A stretch of 64,000 nt of DNA from Streptomyces sp. NBC_01471 (GCF_041438865.1 NZ_CP109450.1:4423001-4487000), one strand, 5' to 3'; positions 31,315 through 39,692 are shown, numbered from the stretch's first letter. The notes: generated by a model from the sequence alone, not told the origin. Translations and numbers: made by a program.

Positions 31315-32766
31315 ATGTCACCCTCGGCCACCGCTCCGGTCGACGCTGTTCCACCATCGCCATCCGGCGGGCCGCAGAATGCCTTTGACCGCTATTTCAA
31401 GATCACCGAGCGCGGCTCAAGCGTCGCCCGTGAGATCCGCGGCGGTTTCGCGACCTTCTTCGCGATGGCCTACATCATCGTGCTGAACCCGATCATCCTG
31501 GGCAGCGCGCACGACATGAACGGGCACCAGCTCAACAGCGGTCAGCTGGTCACCGCCACCGTGCTGACCGCCGCTTTCTCCACGCTGCTCATGGGCGTCA
31601 TCGGCAACGTGCCGATCGCGCTGGCGGCCGGACTCGGGGTGAACACGGTCGTCGCCCTCCAGCTCGCACCGCGGATGACCTGGCCGGACGCGATGGGCAT
31701 GGTCGTCCTGGCGGGCATCGTCGTGATGCTGCTGGTCGCCACGGGGCTGCGGGAACGCGTGATGAACGCCGTCCCGCTCAGCCTGCGCAAGGGCATCGCG
31801 ATCGGCATCGGCTTCTTCATCCTGCTGATCGGCCTGGTGGACTCGGGCTTCGTCTCCCGCGTCCCGGACGCCGCGCACACCACGGTCCCGCTCCAGCTCG
31901 GCTCGGACGGCCATCTGCACGGCTGGCCGATCCTGATCTTCGTGGTCGGCGTGCTGCTGACCCTGGCGCTGATCGTCCGCAAGGTGTCCGGCGCGATCCT
32001 GATCTCCATCGTCGCGATGACGATCGCCGCGGTGATCGTCGACGCCGTGGCGACGGTCCCGAGCTGGGGCCTGACCACCCCGCACTGGCCGGGCAACCCG
32101 GTGGCGTCGCCGGACTTCGGTCTGGTCGGTCAGGTCAGCCTGTTCGGCGGATTCCACAAGGTCGGCGTGCTGACCGGCATCCTCTTCGTCTTCACCGTGC
32201 TGCTCTCGTCCTTCTTCGACGCCATGGGCACCATCCTCGGCGTCGGCGACGAGGCGAAGCTGACGAAGCCGGACGGCACCTTCCCCGGCATCAACCGGGT
32301 GCTGTTCGTGGACGGCATCGCGGTCGCCGCGGGCGGCGCGACCTCGTCCTCCGCCAACACCTGCTTCGTGGAGTCCACGGCAGGGGTCGGCGAGGGCGCC
32401 CGGACCGGGCTGGCGAGTGTCGTGACGGGTCTGCTCTTCACGGTGGCGCTGTTCCTCACCCCGATCGCGACCATGGTCCCCTCGCAGGCGGCCACCCCGG
32501 CGCTGCTCGCGGTGGGCTTCCTGATCCTGGCGGGCTCGGTCAGGGACATCGACTGGTCCGACTTCACCATCGCGATCCCGGCGTTCCTGGCGATGGTGAT
32601 GATGCCGTTCACCTACTCGATCACCAACGGCATCGGGATCGGCTTCATCTCGTTCACCGTCCTGCGGATCGCCGTCGGGCGCTGGCGCCAGGTGCCGGCC
32701 GCGATGTACATCGTGTCGCTGGTCTTCGTCTTCTACTACGCGATGCCGGCCCTCGGCCTGACGTGA
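31315..32766 (+). CDS. NCS2-family purine permease (AzgA-like)
   Basis: A 483-residue membrane protein with about twelve to fourteen helices. Family blocks include ITERGSSVAREIRGGFATFFAMAY, NVPIALAAGLGVNTVVAL, SSFFDAMGTILGVGDEA and GGATSSSANTCFVESTAGVGEGARTG, which place it with AzgA/GhxP hypoxanthine-guanine-adenine transporters. ATG 31315 with upstream GAGG is preferred over 31276, which lies in the AT-rich leader. It imports purine bases by proton symport. A hairpin terminator follows. Confidence 0.93.
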   Translation: MSPSATAPVDAVPPSPSGGPQNAFDRYFKITERGSSVAREIRGGFATFFAMAYIIVLNPIILGSAHDMNGHQLNSGQLVTATVLTAAFSTLLMGVIGNVPIALAAGLGVNTVVALQLAPRMTWPDAMGMVVLAGIVVMLLVATGLRERVMNAVPLSLRKGIAIGIGFFILLIGLVDSGFVSRVPDAAHTTVPLQLGSDGHLHGWPILIFVVGVLLTLALIVRKVSGAILISIVAMTIAAVIVDAVATVPSWGLTTPHWPGNPVASPDFGLVGQVSLFGGFHKVGVLTGILFVFTVLLSSFFDAMGTILGVGDEAKLTKPDGTFPGINRVLFVDGIAVAAGGATSSSANTCFVESTAGVGEGARTGLASVVTGLLFTVALFLTPIATMVPSQAATPALLAVGFLILAGSVRDIDWSDFTIAIPAFLAMVMMPFTYSITNGIGIGFISFTVLRIAVGRWRQVPAAMYIVSLVFVFYYAMPALGLT

Positions 32767-32776
32767 TGCCCGGCCC

Positions 32777-32796
32777 GCCCGGGTGAGAACCCGGGC
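32777..32796 (+). terminator. Terminator hairpin after NCS2 permease
   Basis: GCCCGGGT and ACCCGGGC form a perfect 8-base stem with a GAGA loop, 10 bases after the stop codon. Confidence 0.75.
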
Positions 32797-32814
32797 CCGC
32801 CCCCGTATCCGCGT

Positions 32815-32997
32815 CTAGGTACGCCCGTAGAACCTCTCCGTCTCGTCGACGGCCGATTGGAACCGTTCGTCGAAGTCGTCGCGAATGAGCGTCCGGACCA
32901 CGTAGTCCTGGACGCTCATTCCGCGTTTGGCCGCGTGGTTCCGGAGACGGGAGAGCAGCTCCCCGTCTATGCGCAGGCTGAGCACGTTCGATCCCAT
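32815..32997 (-). CDS. Ribbon-helix-helix protein
   Basis: A 60-residue protein with the ribbon-helix-helix pattern: strand VLSLRIDGELLSRL, then helix RLRNHAAKRGMSVQDYVVRTL. The acidic C-terminus FDERFQSAVDETERFYG resembles that of small antitoxin-like repressors. No toxin gene follows. It may regulate itself or the divergent marR gene; its ATG lies 135 bases from that start. Confidence 0.82.
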   Translation of the reverse strand: MGSNVLSLRIDGELLSRLRNHAAKRGMSVQDYVVRTLIRDDFDERFQSAVDETERFYGRT

Positions 32998-33100
32998 ACC
33001 CGACAGCGTCGTGGGACCCGCCGCCGTTGCGCGTCACTTTCGCGCCTCTTCTCACTCGTACGGGTGATCTCGCTCACCGGATGGCATACCGGGTTGGTCT

Positions 33101-33126
33101 TTAGCATAGGTAATGAGTTACGCTAA
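33101..33126 (+). promoter_or_regulatory. Candidate MarR operator
   Basis: TTAGCATAG and TTACGCTAA form imperfect inverted arms around GTAATGAG, directly before the marR start at 33132. The size and AT content fit a MarR-family site. There is no clear ribosome binding site between it and the ATG, so the transcript may be leaderless or nearly so. Confidence 0.5.
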
Positions 33127-33131
33127 CGAAC

Positions 33132-33569
33132 ATGCCTGACCTTTCGCCCGCCGACAAGGCTGCCGCCGTCGACTCACTGCGCTCCACCGTGATGCGCCTG
33201 AGCCGTCGGCTCAAGCACCAGCGTGTCGACGAGTCCCTGAGCCCGACCGAGATGTCGGTGCTCGCCACCCTCGCCCGCTGCGGCTCCGCCACCCCCGGTG
33301 AGCTGGCCCGCAAGGAGCATGTGCAGCCGCCCTCGATGACTCGCATCGTGGCGCTCCTGGAGGCCAAGGGCCTGGTCAGGCTGGAACCACACCCCGACGA
33401 CCGCAGACAGAAGGTCGTCAGCCAGACCGAGGAGGCGCAGGCGATGCTCGTGGAGAGCCGGCGGCGCCGCAATGTCTGGCTGGCCGAGCTGGCCGAGGGG
33501 CTGAACGAGGACGACTGGGTGAAGCTGCGTGCCGCCGCCCCCGTCCTGGAGAAACTCGCCCAGCTCTGA
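33132..33569 (+). CDS. MarR-family transcriptional regulator
   Basis: A 145-residue winged-helix regulator. Residues about 40-110 form the DNA-binding region: LSPTEMSVLATLARCGSATP, ELARKEHVQPPSMTRIVALL and the wing LVRLEPHPDDRRQKVV. It lies 80 bases upstream of an MFS exporter gene on the same strand, so it probably represses an efflux operon in response to a small phenolic or drug-like ligand. An inverted repeat overlaps its promoter. Confidence 0.92.
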   Translation: MPDLSPADKAAAVDSLRSTVMRLSRRLKHQRVDESLSPTEMSVLATLARCGSATPGELARKEHVQPPSMTRIVALLEAKGLVRLEPHPDDRRQKVVSQTEEAQAMLVESRRRRNVWLAELAEGLNEDDWVKLRAAAPVLEKLAQL

Positions 33570-33649
33570 CCCCCGCCCTGTACGCGGTCACCCGGTGACC
33601 TTGTCCACGCGATGTCCACGCCATGTCTACGCCCAGGAGGCGACCACTG

Positions 33650-34978
33650 TTGAGTTCGGGACCCGGAGCAGACTCCGCCCCCGCACCGCAAGAAACTGCT
33701 ACCCGGACTTCGATGTTCAGCTCGTTGAAGATCCGTAATTACCGGCTTTTCGCCACCGGCGCCGTCGTGTCCAACACCGGCACATGGATGGCGCGCATCA
33801 CCCAGGACTGGCTGGTCCTGAGCATCACGGGATCGTCCGCCGCGGTCGGCATCACGACGGCGATGCAGTTCCTGCCGATGCTGCTCTTCGGCCTGTACGG
33901 CGGAGTCATAGCCGACCGCTTCTCCAAGCGGAAGCTGCTCTTCTGTACCCAGGGCGCGATGAGCATCGGCGGTCTCTTCCTCGCCGCGATGACCCTCACG
34001 GGCAACGTCGAGGTCTGGCACGTGTACGTGACCGCCTTCTTCACCGGCCTGGTCACCGTCATCGACAACCCGACCCGGCAGTCCTTCGTCTCCGAGATGG
34101 TCGGCCCGGACCAGGTCCGCAACGCCGTCAGCCTGAACTCGGCGAACTTCCAGTCCGCCCGGCTCATCGGCCCCGCCGTCGCGAGTGGACTCACCGCGGC
34201 CGTCGGCCCCGGCTGGGCCTTCCTCGCCAACGGCCTCTCCTTCCTCGCCCCGCTCACCGGGCTGCTGCTGATGCGCAGCAGCGAGCTGCACCACACCTTC
34301 CGCACCCGGCGAGGCAAGGGCCAGCTCCGCGAGGGCCTGAACTACGTCTCGAAGCACCCCGATCTGATCTGGCCGATCGTCCTGGTCGGCTTCGTGGGGA
34401 CCTTCGGCTTCAACTTCCCGATCTGGCTCAGCGCGTTCGCCAACGACACGTTCCACGGCGGCGTCGGGATGTACGGCCTCTTCAACACCCTGATGGCCAT
34501 CGGCTCGCTGGTCGGAGCCCTGCTCGCGGCCCGGCGGGGCGCGTCGCGGCTGCGCATCCTGGTCGGAGCCGCGATCGTCTTCGGCGCTCTCCAGGTCATC
34601 ACCGCCTGGTCCCCGTCGATCTGGATGTTCGTCCCGCTGATCACCGTGATCGGCATCCTCGGTCTGACGGTCAACGTCACCGCCAACTCCTCGGTGCAGA
34701 TGGGCACCGAACCGGAGATGCGGGGCCGGGTGATGAGCCTGTTCATGATGGTCTTCACCGGCGGTACACCGCTGGGCGGCCCGCTCTTCGGCTGGCTCAC
34801 CGACTCGTACGGGGTCCGCGTGAGCTTCACGCTGGGCGGCGCGATCTGCGCACTGGCGGCGATGGGCGTCGGCCTGATGCTGGCCCGCGCGGCCAACCTC
34901 CGCCTGGAGGTCGACCTCAGGCGCGGCCGCCGTCACGTGGGCTTCGTCCCGCGCGAACAGCTCGCCACGGCGGCGTGA
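33650..34978 (+). CDS. MFS exporter
   Basis: A 442-residue MFS protein with about twelve helices, of the EntS/macrolide-efflux-like type: NYRLFATGAVVSNTGTWMARI at helix 1, GGVIADRFSKRKLL after helix 2, and ARLIGPAVASGLTAAVG. TTG 33650 is chosen because AGGAGG stands nine bases upstream; ATG 33623 precedes that site. The upstream marR gene suggests ligand-induced efflux. A strong hairpin terminator follows at 34998. Confidence 0.88.
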   Translation: MSSGPGADSAPAPQETATRTSMFSSLKIRNYRLFATGAVVSNTGTWMARITQDWLVLSITGSSAAVGITTAMQFLPMLLFGLYGGVIADRFSKRKLLFCTQGAMSIGGLFLAAMTLTGNVEVWHVYVTAFFTGLVTVIDNPTRQSFVSEMVGPDQVRNAVSLNSANFQSARLIGPAVASGLTAAVGPGWAFLANGLSFLAPLTGLLLMRSSELHHTFRTRRGKGQLREGLNYVSKHPDLIWPIVLVGFVGTFGFNFPIWLSAFANDTFHGGVGMYGLFNTLMAIGSLVGALLAARRGASRLRILVGAAIVFGALQVITAWSPSIWMFVPLITVIGILGLTVNVTANSSVQMGTEPEMRGRVMSLFMMVFTGGTPLGGPLFGWLTDSYGVRVSFTLGGAICALAAMGVGLMLARAANLRLEVDLRRGRRHVGFVPREQLATAA

Positions 34979-34997
34979 GCCCGGACGGTTCCGCGAA

Positions 34998-35024
34998 CGG
35001 GCCGGGGCGGACAGCCCCGGCCCG
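34998..35024 (+). terminator. Terminator after MFS exporter
   Basis: CGGGCCGGGGC and GCCCCGGCCCG form an 11-base perfect stem around GGACA, 20 bases after the stop codon. Confidence 0.85.
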
Positions 35025-35091
35025 CGGGACCGGTCTCGACCGAGGTCGTCCTCAACCCTGCTTCTCAGCCCCGGGACTCAGCCCCCGGGTC

Positions 35092-35673
35092 TCAGTCGCG
35101 GGGGAAGTCGCCGGTCTCCAGGGTGAGGCCGACGGCGGTGCCGGTGAGGTCGATCGGGTAGCCGAAGTCGAGCGTCACGGTGCCGTGGTACTCGTCGTCC
35201 TTGGGCAGCGTGTGCAGATGCCACCTGCCGGTGTACGGGTCGGCGATGACGTACACCGGAACACCGGCGGTGGCATAGGTGGCCTTCTTCGGCCCGTAGT
35301 CGTTGGCGGCGGTGTTCTTGGAGATCACCTCGGCGACGAACTCGATGTCCTGGTAGCGCCAGTGCCCCTTCTCGTCCTTGACGGCCCCCTCCACGAGAGC
35401 GACGACGTCCGAGGCGAAGCCGTTCAGCAGCCCGGGGAAGTCGATGCGTACATCGGACTTCACCCGCTGCCGGGGGTACGCGGCACGCAGCTGCTCGACG
35501 ATGTCCAGGATGATGTCCCAGTGGGTGTCCCGCTGCGGTGACATGAAGATGTTCCCCCCGACGATCTCGACCTTGTATCCCTCGGGGGTCGGCTCAAGCC
35601 ACTCGAACATCGAGTCCAGAGTGCGCTCGTCGCTGGTGTCGGCCATCTCGATCCTGTCGTCGACGACGGTCAT
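35092..35673 (-). CDS. Uma2-family (DUF820) restriction-endonuclease-like protein, copy A
   Basis: A 193-residue Uma2/DUF820 protein with a PD-(D/E)xK-like fold. The elements are VEIVGGNIFMSPQRDTHW, SDVRIDFPGLLNGFASDVV (metal-binding Asp) and FVAEVISKNTAANDYGPKK (E-x-S...K), then VPVYVIADPYTG. The family is greatly expanded in Streptomyces and cyanobacteria; nuclease activity is predicted, not shown for this protein. The start ATG 35673 and its leader are identical over 132 bases to those of copy B, so the two arose by tandem duplication. Confidence 0.88.
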   Translation of the reverse strand: MTVVDDRIEMADTSDERTLDSMFEWLEPTPEGYKVEIVGGNIFMSPQRDTHWDIILDIVEQLRAAYPRQRVKSDVRIDFPGLLNGFASDVVALVEGAVKDEKGHWRYQDIEFVAEVISKNTAANDYGPKKATYATAGVPVYVIADPYTGRWHLHTLPKDDEYHGTVTLDFGYPIDLTGTAVGLTLETGDFPRD

Positions 35674-35768
35674 GGTGGCGCTCCTCCCCACTGCCGCAGG
35701 GTGCGGGCAGTCGCGCGGTACAACGATACGCACGGTGACGGAGGTACGCCGGGAACGGGCCGGGCCCG
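35637..35768. repeat. 132-bp leader duplication, copy 1 of 2
   Basis: This block is identical base for base to 36397-36528. It covers the first 12 codons of the Uma2 gene and about 95 bases of its upstream region, including its ribosome binding site GGAGGAGCG-type sequence and probable promoter. Confidence 0.9.
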
Positions 35769-35863
35769 TACGCGGGCCCGCCGGGCCGGACCGGTCTCAG
35801 CCGCGATTCTCAGCCCTGGGCCTCAGCCCCGCGTGTCAGCCCCCGCGGGTCAGTCCCCGGGTC

Positions 35864-36433
35864 TCAGTCGCGGGGGAAGTCGCCGGTCTCCAGGGTGAGG
35901 CCGATGACGGTGCCGGTGAGGTCGACGGGGTAGCCGAAGTCGAGCGTCACGGTGCCGTGGTATTCGCCGTCCTTGGGATACGTGAAGACATGGCAGACGC
36001 CGGTGTACGGGTCGGCGATCAGATAGACGGGGACTTCGGCGGCGGCGTAGGCGGCCTTCTTGGGACCGTAGTCGTTGGCGGCTGTGCCCTCCGAGATCAC
36101 CTCGGCGATCAGCTCGACGTCCTGGTACCGCCAGCGGCCCCGGGCGTCCTTCACCGCCTCGGCCCGCAGCTTGGCCACGTCGGGGGCGAAGCCGTTCAGA
36201 TGGCCGGGGAAGTCGATCCGGACGTCGGACGTGACCTTGACGTCCATCCCGAACGCGTCCTCCAGGGCCCGCACGATCCTGCGGATGATCTGCCAGTGCG
36301 CGTCCCGCTGCGGCGACATGTGGATGGTTCCCCCGACAATCTCGACGTGGTAGCCCTCGGGGGCGGACTCCAGCTGCTCGAAGAGCAGGTCCAGGCTGTC
36401 GGCCATCTCGATCCTGTCGTCGACGACGGTCAT
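35864..36433 (-). CDS. Uma2-family (DUF820) restriction-endonuclease-like protein, copy B
   Basis: A 189-residue paralogue of copy A. It keeps the key elements VEIVGGTIHMSPQRDAHW, SDVRIDFPGHLNGFAPDVA and LIAEVISEGTAANDYGPKK, and its C-terminus LTGTVIGLTLETGDFPRD is almost that of copy A. The middle has diverged (FGMDVKVTSDV in place of YPRQRVKSDV). The identical leader but diverged body suggests recent gene conversion of the 5' end. It is divergent from the CPDase gene. Confidence 0.88.
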   Translation of the reverse strand: MTVVDDRIEMADSLDLLFEQLESAPEGYHVEIVGGTIHMSPQRDAHWQIIRRIVRALEDAFGMDVKVTSDVRIDFPGHLNGFAPDVAKLRAEAVKDARGRWRYQDVELIAEVISEGTAANDYGPKKAAYAAAEVPVYLIADPYTGVCHVFTYPKDGEYHGTVTLDFGYPVDLTGTVIGLTLETGDFPRD

Positions 36434-36528
36434 GGTGGCGCTCCTCCCCACTGCCGCAGGGTGCGGGCAGTCGCGCGGTACAACGATACGCACGGTGACG
36501 GAGGTACGCCGGGAACGGGCCGGGCCCG
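36397..36528. repeat. 132-bp leader duplication, copy 2 of 2
   Basis: Identical to 35637-35768. The copy lies between Uma2 copy B and the CPDase gene, so it also forms part of the latter's upstream region. Confidence 0.9.
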
Positions 36529-36553
36529 GCCGGCCACCCGGGACACTGTCCGC

Positions 36554-37099
36554 ATGAGGCTCTTCGTGGCACTGCTGCCCCCGCCGGAGGCGGCCCAACA
36601 GCTCGGGGCGCTGGTCGACCGGGCGCGGGCGCTGCCCGGCGCCGGCCGGCTGCGCTGGACCGAGCGGCCCGGCTGGCACTTCACGCTCGCCTTTCTGGGC
36701 GAGGTGGACGACGCTCTCGTGCCCGCCGTGGAAGCGCGGCTCGCGCCGGCCGCCCGGGACCACGCGCCCTTCACGCTGCGGATCGCCGGTGGCGGCCGGT
36801 TCGGGGACCGGGCGCTGTGGGCGGGTGCCGCCGGGGGCGTGGACGCGGTGGGGCGGCTGGCTGCCGGGGTGGAGGCGGCGGCGCGGGATGCGGGCGTGCC
36901 CATGGAGCGGGAGCACCCGTACGTGCCTCATCTCACGCTCGCCCGCGGCGACGGCCGGACCGGCCTCGATCCGTACGCGGAGACCCTGACGGGCTTCGTG
37001 AGCAGCCCGTGGACCGTGCGGGAACTGGCCCTCGTACGGAGCGGGTGGCAGCCCCGGTACGAGGTGGTCGCCGCCTGGCCGCTGGGGCCCGGCAAGTAA
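36554..37099 (+). CDS. thpR: RNA 2',3'-cyclic phosphodiesterase (ThpR)
   Basis: A 181-residue 2H-phosphoesterase. The two catalytic motifs are HFTL (His 42) and HLTL (in HPYVPHLTLARG), and the N-terminus MRLFVALLPPPEAA is typical of the LigT/ThpR family. It hydrolyses RNA 2',3'-cyclic phosphate ends. ATG 36554 is the first start with family similarity. A 29-codon membrane peptide gene follows after 9 bases. Confidence 0.92.
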   Translation: MRLFVALLPPPEAAQQLGALVDRARALPGAGRLRWTERPGWHFTLAFLGEVDDALVPAVEARLAPAARDHAPFTLRIAGGGRFGDRALWAGAAGGVDAVGRLAAGVEAAARDAGVPMEREHPYVPHLTLARGDGRTGLDPYAETLTGFVSSPWTVRELALVRSGWQPRYEVVAAWPLGPGK

Positions 37100-37108
37100 C
37101 CTCGGAGC

Positions 37109-37198
37109 GTGGACCCGAAAACCAGGAACCGGATCATGGCCGGTGTGCTTGTGCTGCTGTTCGTCGTCGTCGCCGTGGCGGCCGCCGTCGGACAGTGA
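37109..37198 (+). CDS. Small single-helix membrane peptide
   Basis: A 29-residue peptide from GTG 37109 to TGA 37196-37198: a charged MDPKTRNRIM start and one hydrophobic helix AGVLVLLFVVVAVAAAVG. It starts nine bases after the thpR stop behind CTCGGAG, so it is probably co-translated. The same type of peptide is commonly annotated in Streptomyces. It is too short for a role to be assigned. Confidence 0.6.
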   Translation: MDPKTRNRIMAGVLVLLFVVVAVAAAVGQ

Positions 37199-37320
37199 CG
37201 GCGGCCGCCACGACGCGACTTCGCGGGCGCGGCCGGGCGGGACGTGCCCCGGGCAGGCAGGCCGTGACCCGGGTCAGGCGTGGTCCAGGTCCGTGTGCGC
37301 CCGCCCCCAAGCGTGCGTTC

Positions 37321-38316
37321 CTACCAGGCGAATGCCTCCGGTGACGGGCCAGGACCGGGGAAGATCTCCTCGACCCCGGACACCACGGCCTCCGGAAGCT
37401 CCAGCTCGATCGCGCGCAGCGCCGAATCCAGCTGTTCCGACGTGCGCGGGCCGACGATCGGACCCGTCACGCCCGGCCGGGTCAGCAGCCAGGCCAGGCC
37501 GACCTCGCCCGGCTCCAGGCCGTGCTTGTCGAGCAGGTCCTCGTACGCCTGGACCTTCGCCCGCAGGGCCTGGTCGGCCAGCGCGTCCGCCGAGCGGCCC
37601 GCCGTGCTGCGGCTGGTGTGGCCCTCGCGCTCCTTGCGGATCGCTCCGCTGAGCAGCCCGCCGTGCAGCGGCGACCACGGGATGACCCCGAGGCCGTACT
37701 CCTGCGCGGCCGGGATGACCTCCATCTCCGCGCGGCGCTCCACGAGGTTGTAGATGCACTGCTCGCTGACGAGCCCGACCGAACCACGGCGGGCGGCCAG
37801 CTCGTTCGCCTGCGCGATCTTGTAGCCGGGGAAGTTCGACGAGCCCGCGTAGAGGATCTTGCCCTGCTGGATCAGGACGTCGATCGCCTGCCAGATCTCC
37901 TCGAACGGGGTGTTCCGGTCGACGTGGTGGAACTGGTACACGTCGATGTGATCCGTCTGGAGCCGCTTCAGCGAGGCGTCGACGGAACGCCGGATGTTGA
38001 CCGCCGAGAGCTTGTCGTGGTTGGGCCACGCCTCGGGGTCCGCGCTCATGTTCGCGTACATCTTGGTGGCGAGCACGACCTTGTCGCGCCGCTCGCCGCC
38101 CTTGGCGAACCAGGTCCCGAGGATCTCCTCGGTGCGGCCCTTGTTCTCGCCGAAGCCGTAGACATTGGCCGTGTCGAAGAAGTTGACCCCCGCGGCGAGC
38201 GCGGAATCCATGATCGTGTGGCTGTCGGCCTCGGTGGTCTGCGGCCCGAAGTTCATCGTGCCGAGGACCAGTCGGCTGACCTTGAGTCCGGTGCGTCCAA
38301 GCTGGGTGTACTTCAT
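37321..38316 (-). CDS. Aldo/keto reductase
   Basis: A 331-residue NADPH-dependent TIM-barrel oxidoreductase. The catalytic tetrad is visible: Asp and Tyr in FFDTANVYGFGE, Lys in VVLATKMY and His in VYQFHHVD. The C-terminal cofactor region includes GPIVGPRTSEQLDSAL. The N-terminus MKYTQLGRTGLKVSRLVLGT is standard for this family (AKR11/12-like). Substrate is unknown. Confidence 0.93.
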   Translation of the reverse strand: MKYTQLGRTGLKVSRLVLGTMNFGPQTTEADSHTIMDSALAAGVNFFDTANVYGFGENKGRTEEILGTWFAKGGERRDKVVLATKMYANMSADPEAWPNHDKLSAVNIRRSVDASLKRLQTDHIDVYQFHHVDRNTPFEEIWQAIDVLIQQGKILYAGSSNFPGYKIAQANELAARRGSVGLVSEQCIYNLVERRAEMEVIPAAQEYGLGVIPWSPLHGGLLSGAIRKEREGHTSRSTAGRSADALADQALRAKVQAYEDLLDKHGLEPGEVGLAWLLTRPGVTGPIVGPRTSEQLDSALRAIELELPEAVVSGVEEIFPGPGPSPEAFAW

Positions 38317-38459
38317 GAGGCTCAGCCAACCCCTTGGAGTGCGCTCGAATCAAGGACGCGTGGGGCCATCCGGGGCGGGGCGCCCGAGGGGTATCCGAGG
38401 AGCGCCTGAGGGACGTCCGACGGGGAAGCGCGGGGGAAGCGCGGGGGAGATGCGGTGGG

Positions 38460-38479
38460 GCCGGGCCGGCGTGCCCGGC
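38460..38479 (-). terminator. Short hairpin, probable terminator
   Basis: GCCGGGC and GCCCGGC form a 7-base stem around CGGCGT, five bases beyond the end of the 93-residue gene on the minus strand. Confidence 0.5.
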
Positions 38480-38483
38480 CGCT

Positions 38484-38765
38484 TCAGCGTGCGGGCTGCT
38501 GGGGCGCCGTCCGCAGTACTTCCGTCGCGTGGGCGTTCCACTCGCGGAGGGTGTCGGACAGGGGTATGGAACCGGGCAGCAGCAGGGAGTCGCGGCGGTG
38601 GAGGACGGTCTTCGCCTCCGGCTCGCGGCAGAGGTTCTTCCAGCGCACCAGTTCGTCCGGGTTCATGGTGGTCTGCGCCGGGTCGGTGGTCAGGAGCCGC
38701 TCGACCTGCCCCGCGAGTCTGAGGAACTCGTGATAGAGGGTGCTGCGCTCTTCGGCCTTCCCCAT
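38484..38765 (-). CDS. Hypothetical soluble protein
   Basis: A 93-residue protein, largely helical (ERSTLYHEFLRLAGQVERLL, then EWNAHATEVLRTA), without signal peptide, membrane segment or cysteine cluster beyond a single Cys. I do not recognise a family. An inverted repeat GTGAAC-N9-GTTCAC lies 22 bases upstream of its start and may be its operator. It is isolated on its strand. Confidence 0.65.
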   Translation of the reverse strand: MGKAEERSTLYHEFLRLAGQVERLLTTDPAQTTMNPDELVRWKNLCREPEAKTVLHRRDSLLLPGSIPLSDTLREWNAHATEVLRTAPQQPAR

Positions 38766-38786
38766 GCTTTCCTCACAGTTGAATCA

Positions 38787-38807
38787 GTGAACTCCCATTC
38801 TGTTCAC
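38787..38807 (-). promoter_or_regulatory. Candidate operator GTGAAC-N9-GTTCAC
   Basis: Perfect 6-base inverted arms separated by nine bases, within a locally AT-rich region upstream of the 93-residue gene. The spacing gives two half-sites one helical turn and a half apart. Confidence 0.5.
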
Positions 38808-38961
38808 AGTATCCGCACATGGGTTCGGTGCGAAGGGCGGGCCGCCCCTCGCCGCCGAGGTGGTGTCCGGACGGCTTCCGGGGTACCGCTCCGGGCCCCT
38901 GATGTGCGGGCCAGGGACCAGGTCGCGGAGGGTGGGCCTGATCACTATGGTGTGACGCCAC

Positions 38962-39016
38962 GTGAGTTCGCAGTGAGTTCGCAGTGAGTACTGGATGAGT
39001 TCCAAGTGAGTTCGGG
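38962..39016 (+). repeat. Five 11-bp phased direct repeats (GTGAGTTCGCA)
   Basis: Units begin at 38962, 38973, 38984, 38995 and 39006. The first two are exact GTGAGTTCGCA; all five keep TGAGT at the same place. The 11-base period puts each unit on one face of the DNA. The array ends 9 bases before the GTG of the truncated hydrolase gene. Confidence 0.8.
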
Positions 39017-39025
39017 GACCGCACC

Positions 39026-39503
39026 GTGAGCGAATGGCAGCTGACCGAGACATTCCGCAGCACCTCCGGGGACGTCCGGTGGGACCGCCTCGGATCGCCC
39101 GGTGACGATCCGGTCGTCCTGCTGCACGGCACGCCCTTCTCCTCGTACGTCTGGCGCGCCGTCGCCCGCTCACTCGCCCGCCGCCACCAGGTGTTCGTGT
39201 GGGACATGCCCGGTTACGGGGCATCGGAGATGTCCGCCGGTCAGGACGTTCCGGCAGATCGCCCAGGCCGACGAGCGCTACACCGACGAGATGCAGGACC
39301 GGTACGGCGAGATCGGCATCCCGACGCTGGTGTGCTGGGGCCACGACGACACCTGGATTCCCGTGGCGAAGGGCCGGGAGCTCGCCGCCCGCATCCCGGG
39401 CGCACGGCTTGAGCCGATCCCGGGCGCGGGCCACCTCGTGCAGGAGGACGCCCCCGCCGAACTCACGGCCGCTCTGCTGGACTTCCTGCGACGGCCGAGC
39501 TGA
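39026..39503 (+). pseudogene. Alpha/beta hydrolase with internal deletion
   Basis: The 5' part (39026-about 39250) encodes a normal alpha/beta-hydrolase start: DPVVLLHGTPFSSYVWRAVA and VFVWDMPGYGASEMS. It then loses frame, and from about 39245 another frame gives FRQIAQADERYTDEMQDRYG, IPTLVCWGHDDTWIP and IPGAGHLVQEDAP, the Asp and His end of the same fold. The stretch with the nucleophile elbow (G-x-S/D-x-G) and cap, about 100 residues in relatives, is missing. One deletion with a frame change explains it. The gene cannot be active. Confidence 0.8.
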
Positions 39504-39569
39504 CACACGGAGCGCCGCCGACCGGCACGGCGCCGACCCCGAGCGCGGCCGGGGCGACATGATCGGCCC

Positions 39570-39692
39570 ATGACGAGCCGGGCGGATCACTTCGACATCA
39601 GCACCCTCATCAGCCTCTACTTCCGGGCCTTGGACGAGCGGGAGCTACCGGAGGGCTGGGCCCGTGCCTACTCCACCGCCGACGTACGGACG
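39570..39692 (+). pseudogene. SnoaL/NTF2-like gene, N-terminal fragment
   Basis: About 40 codons read TSRADHFDISTLISLYFRAL, DERELPEGWARAYSTADVRTE, the start of SnoaL-like (NTF2-fold) proteins. After ADVRTE the similarity stops and the frame ends soon in unrelated sequence. It lies right after the truncated hydrolase, so both were probably hit in the same degraded block. Confidence 0.6.
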
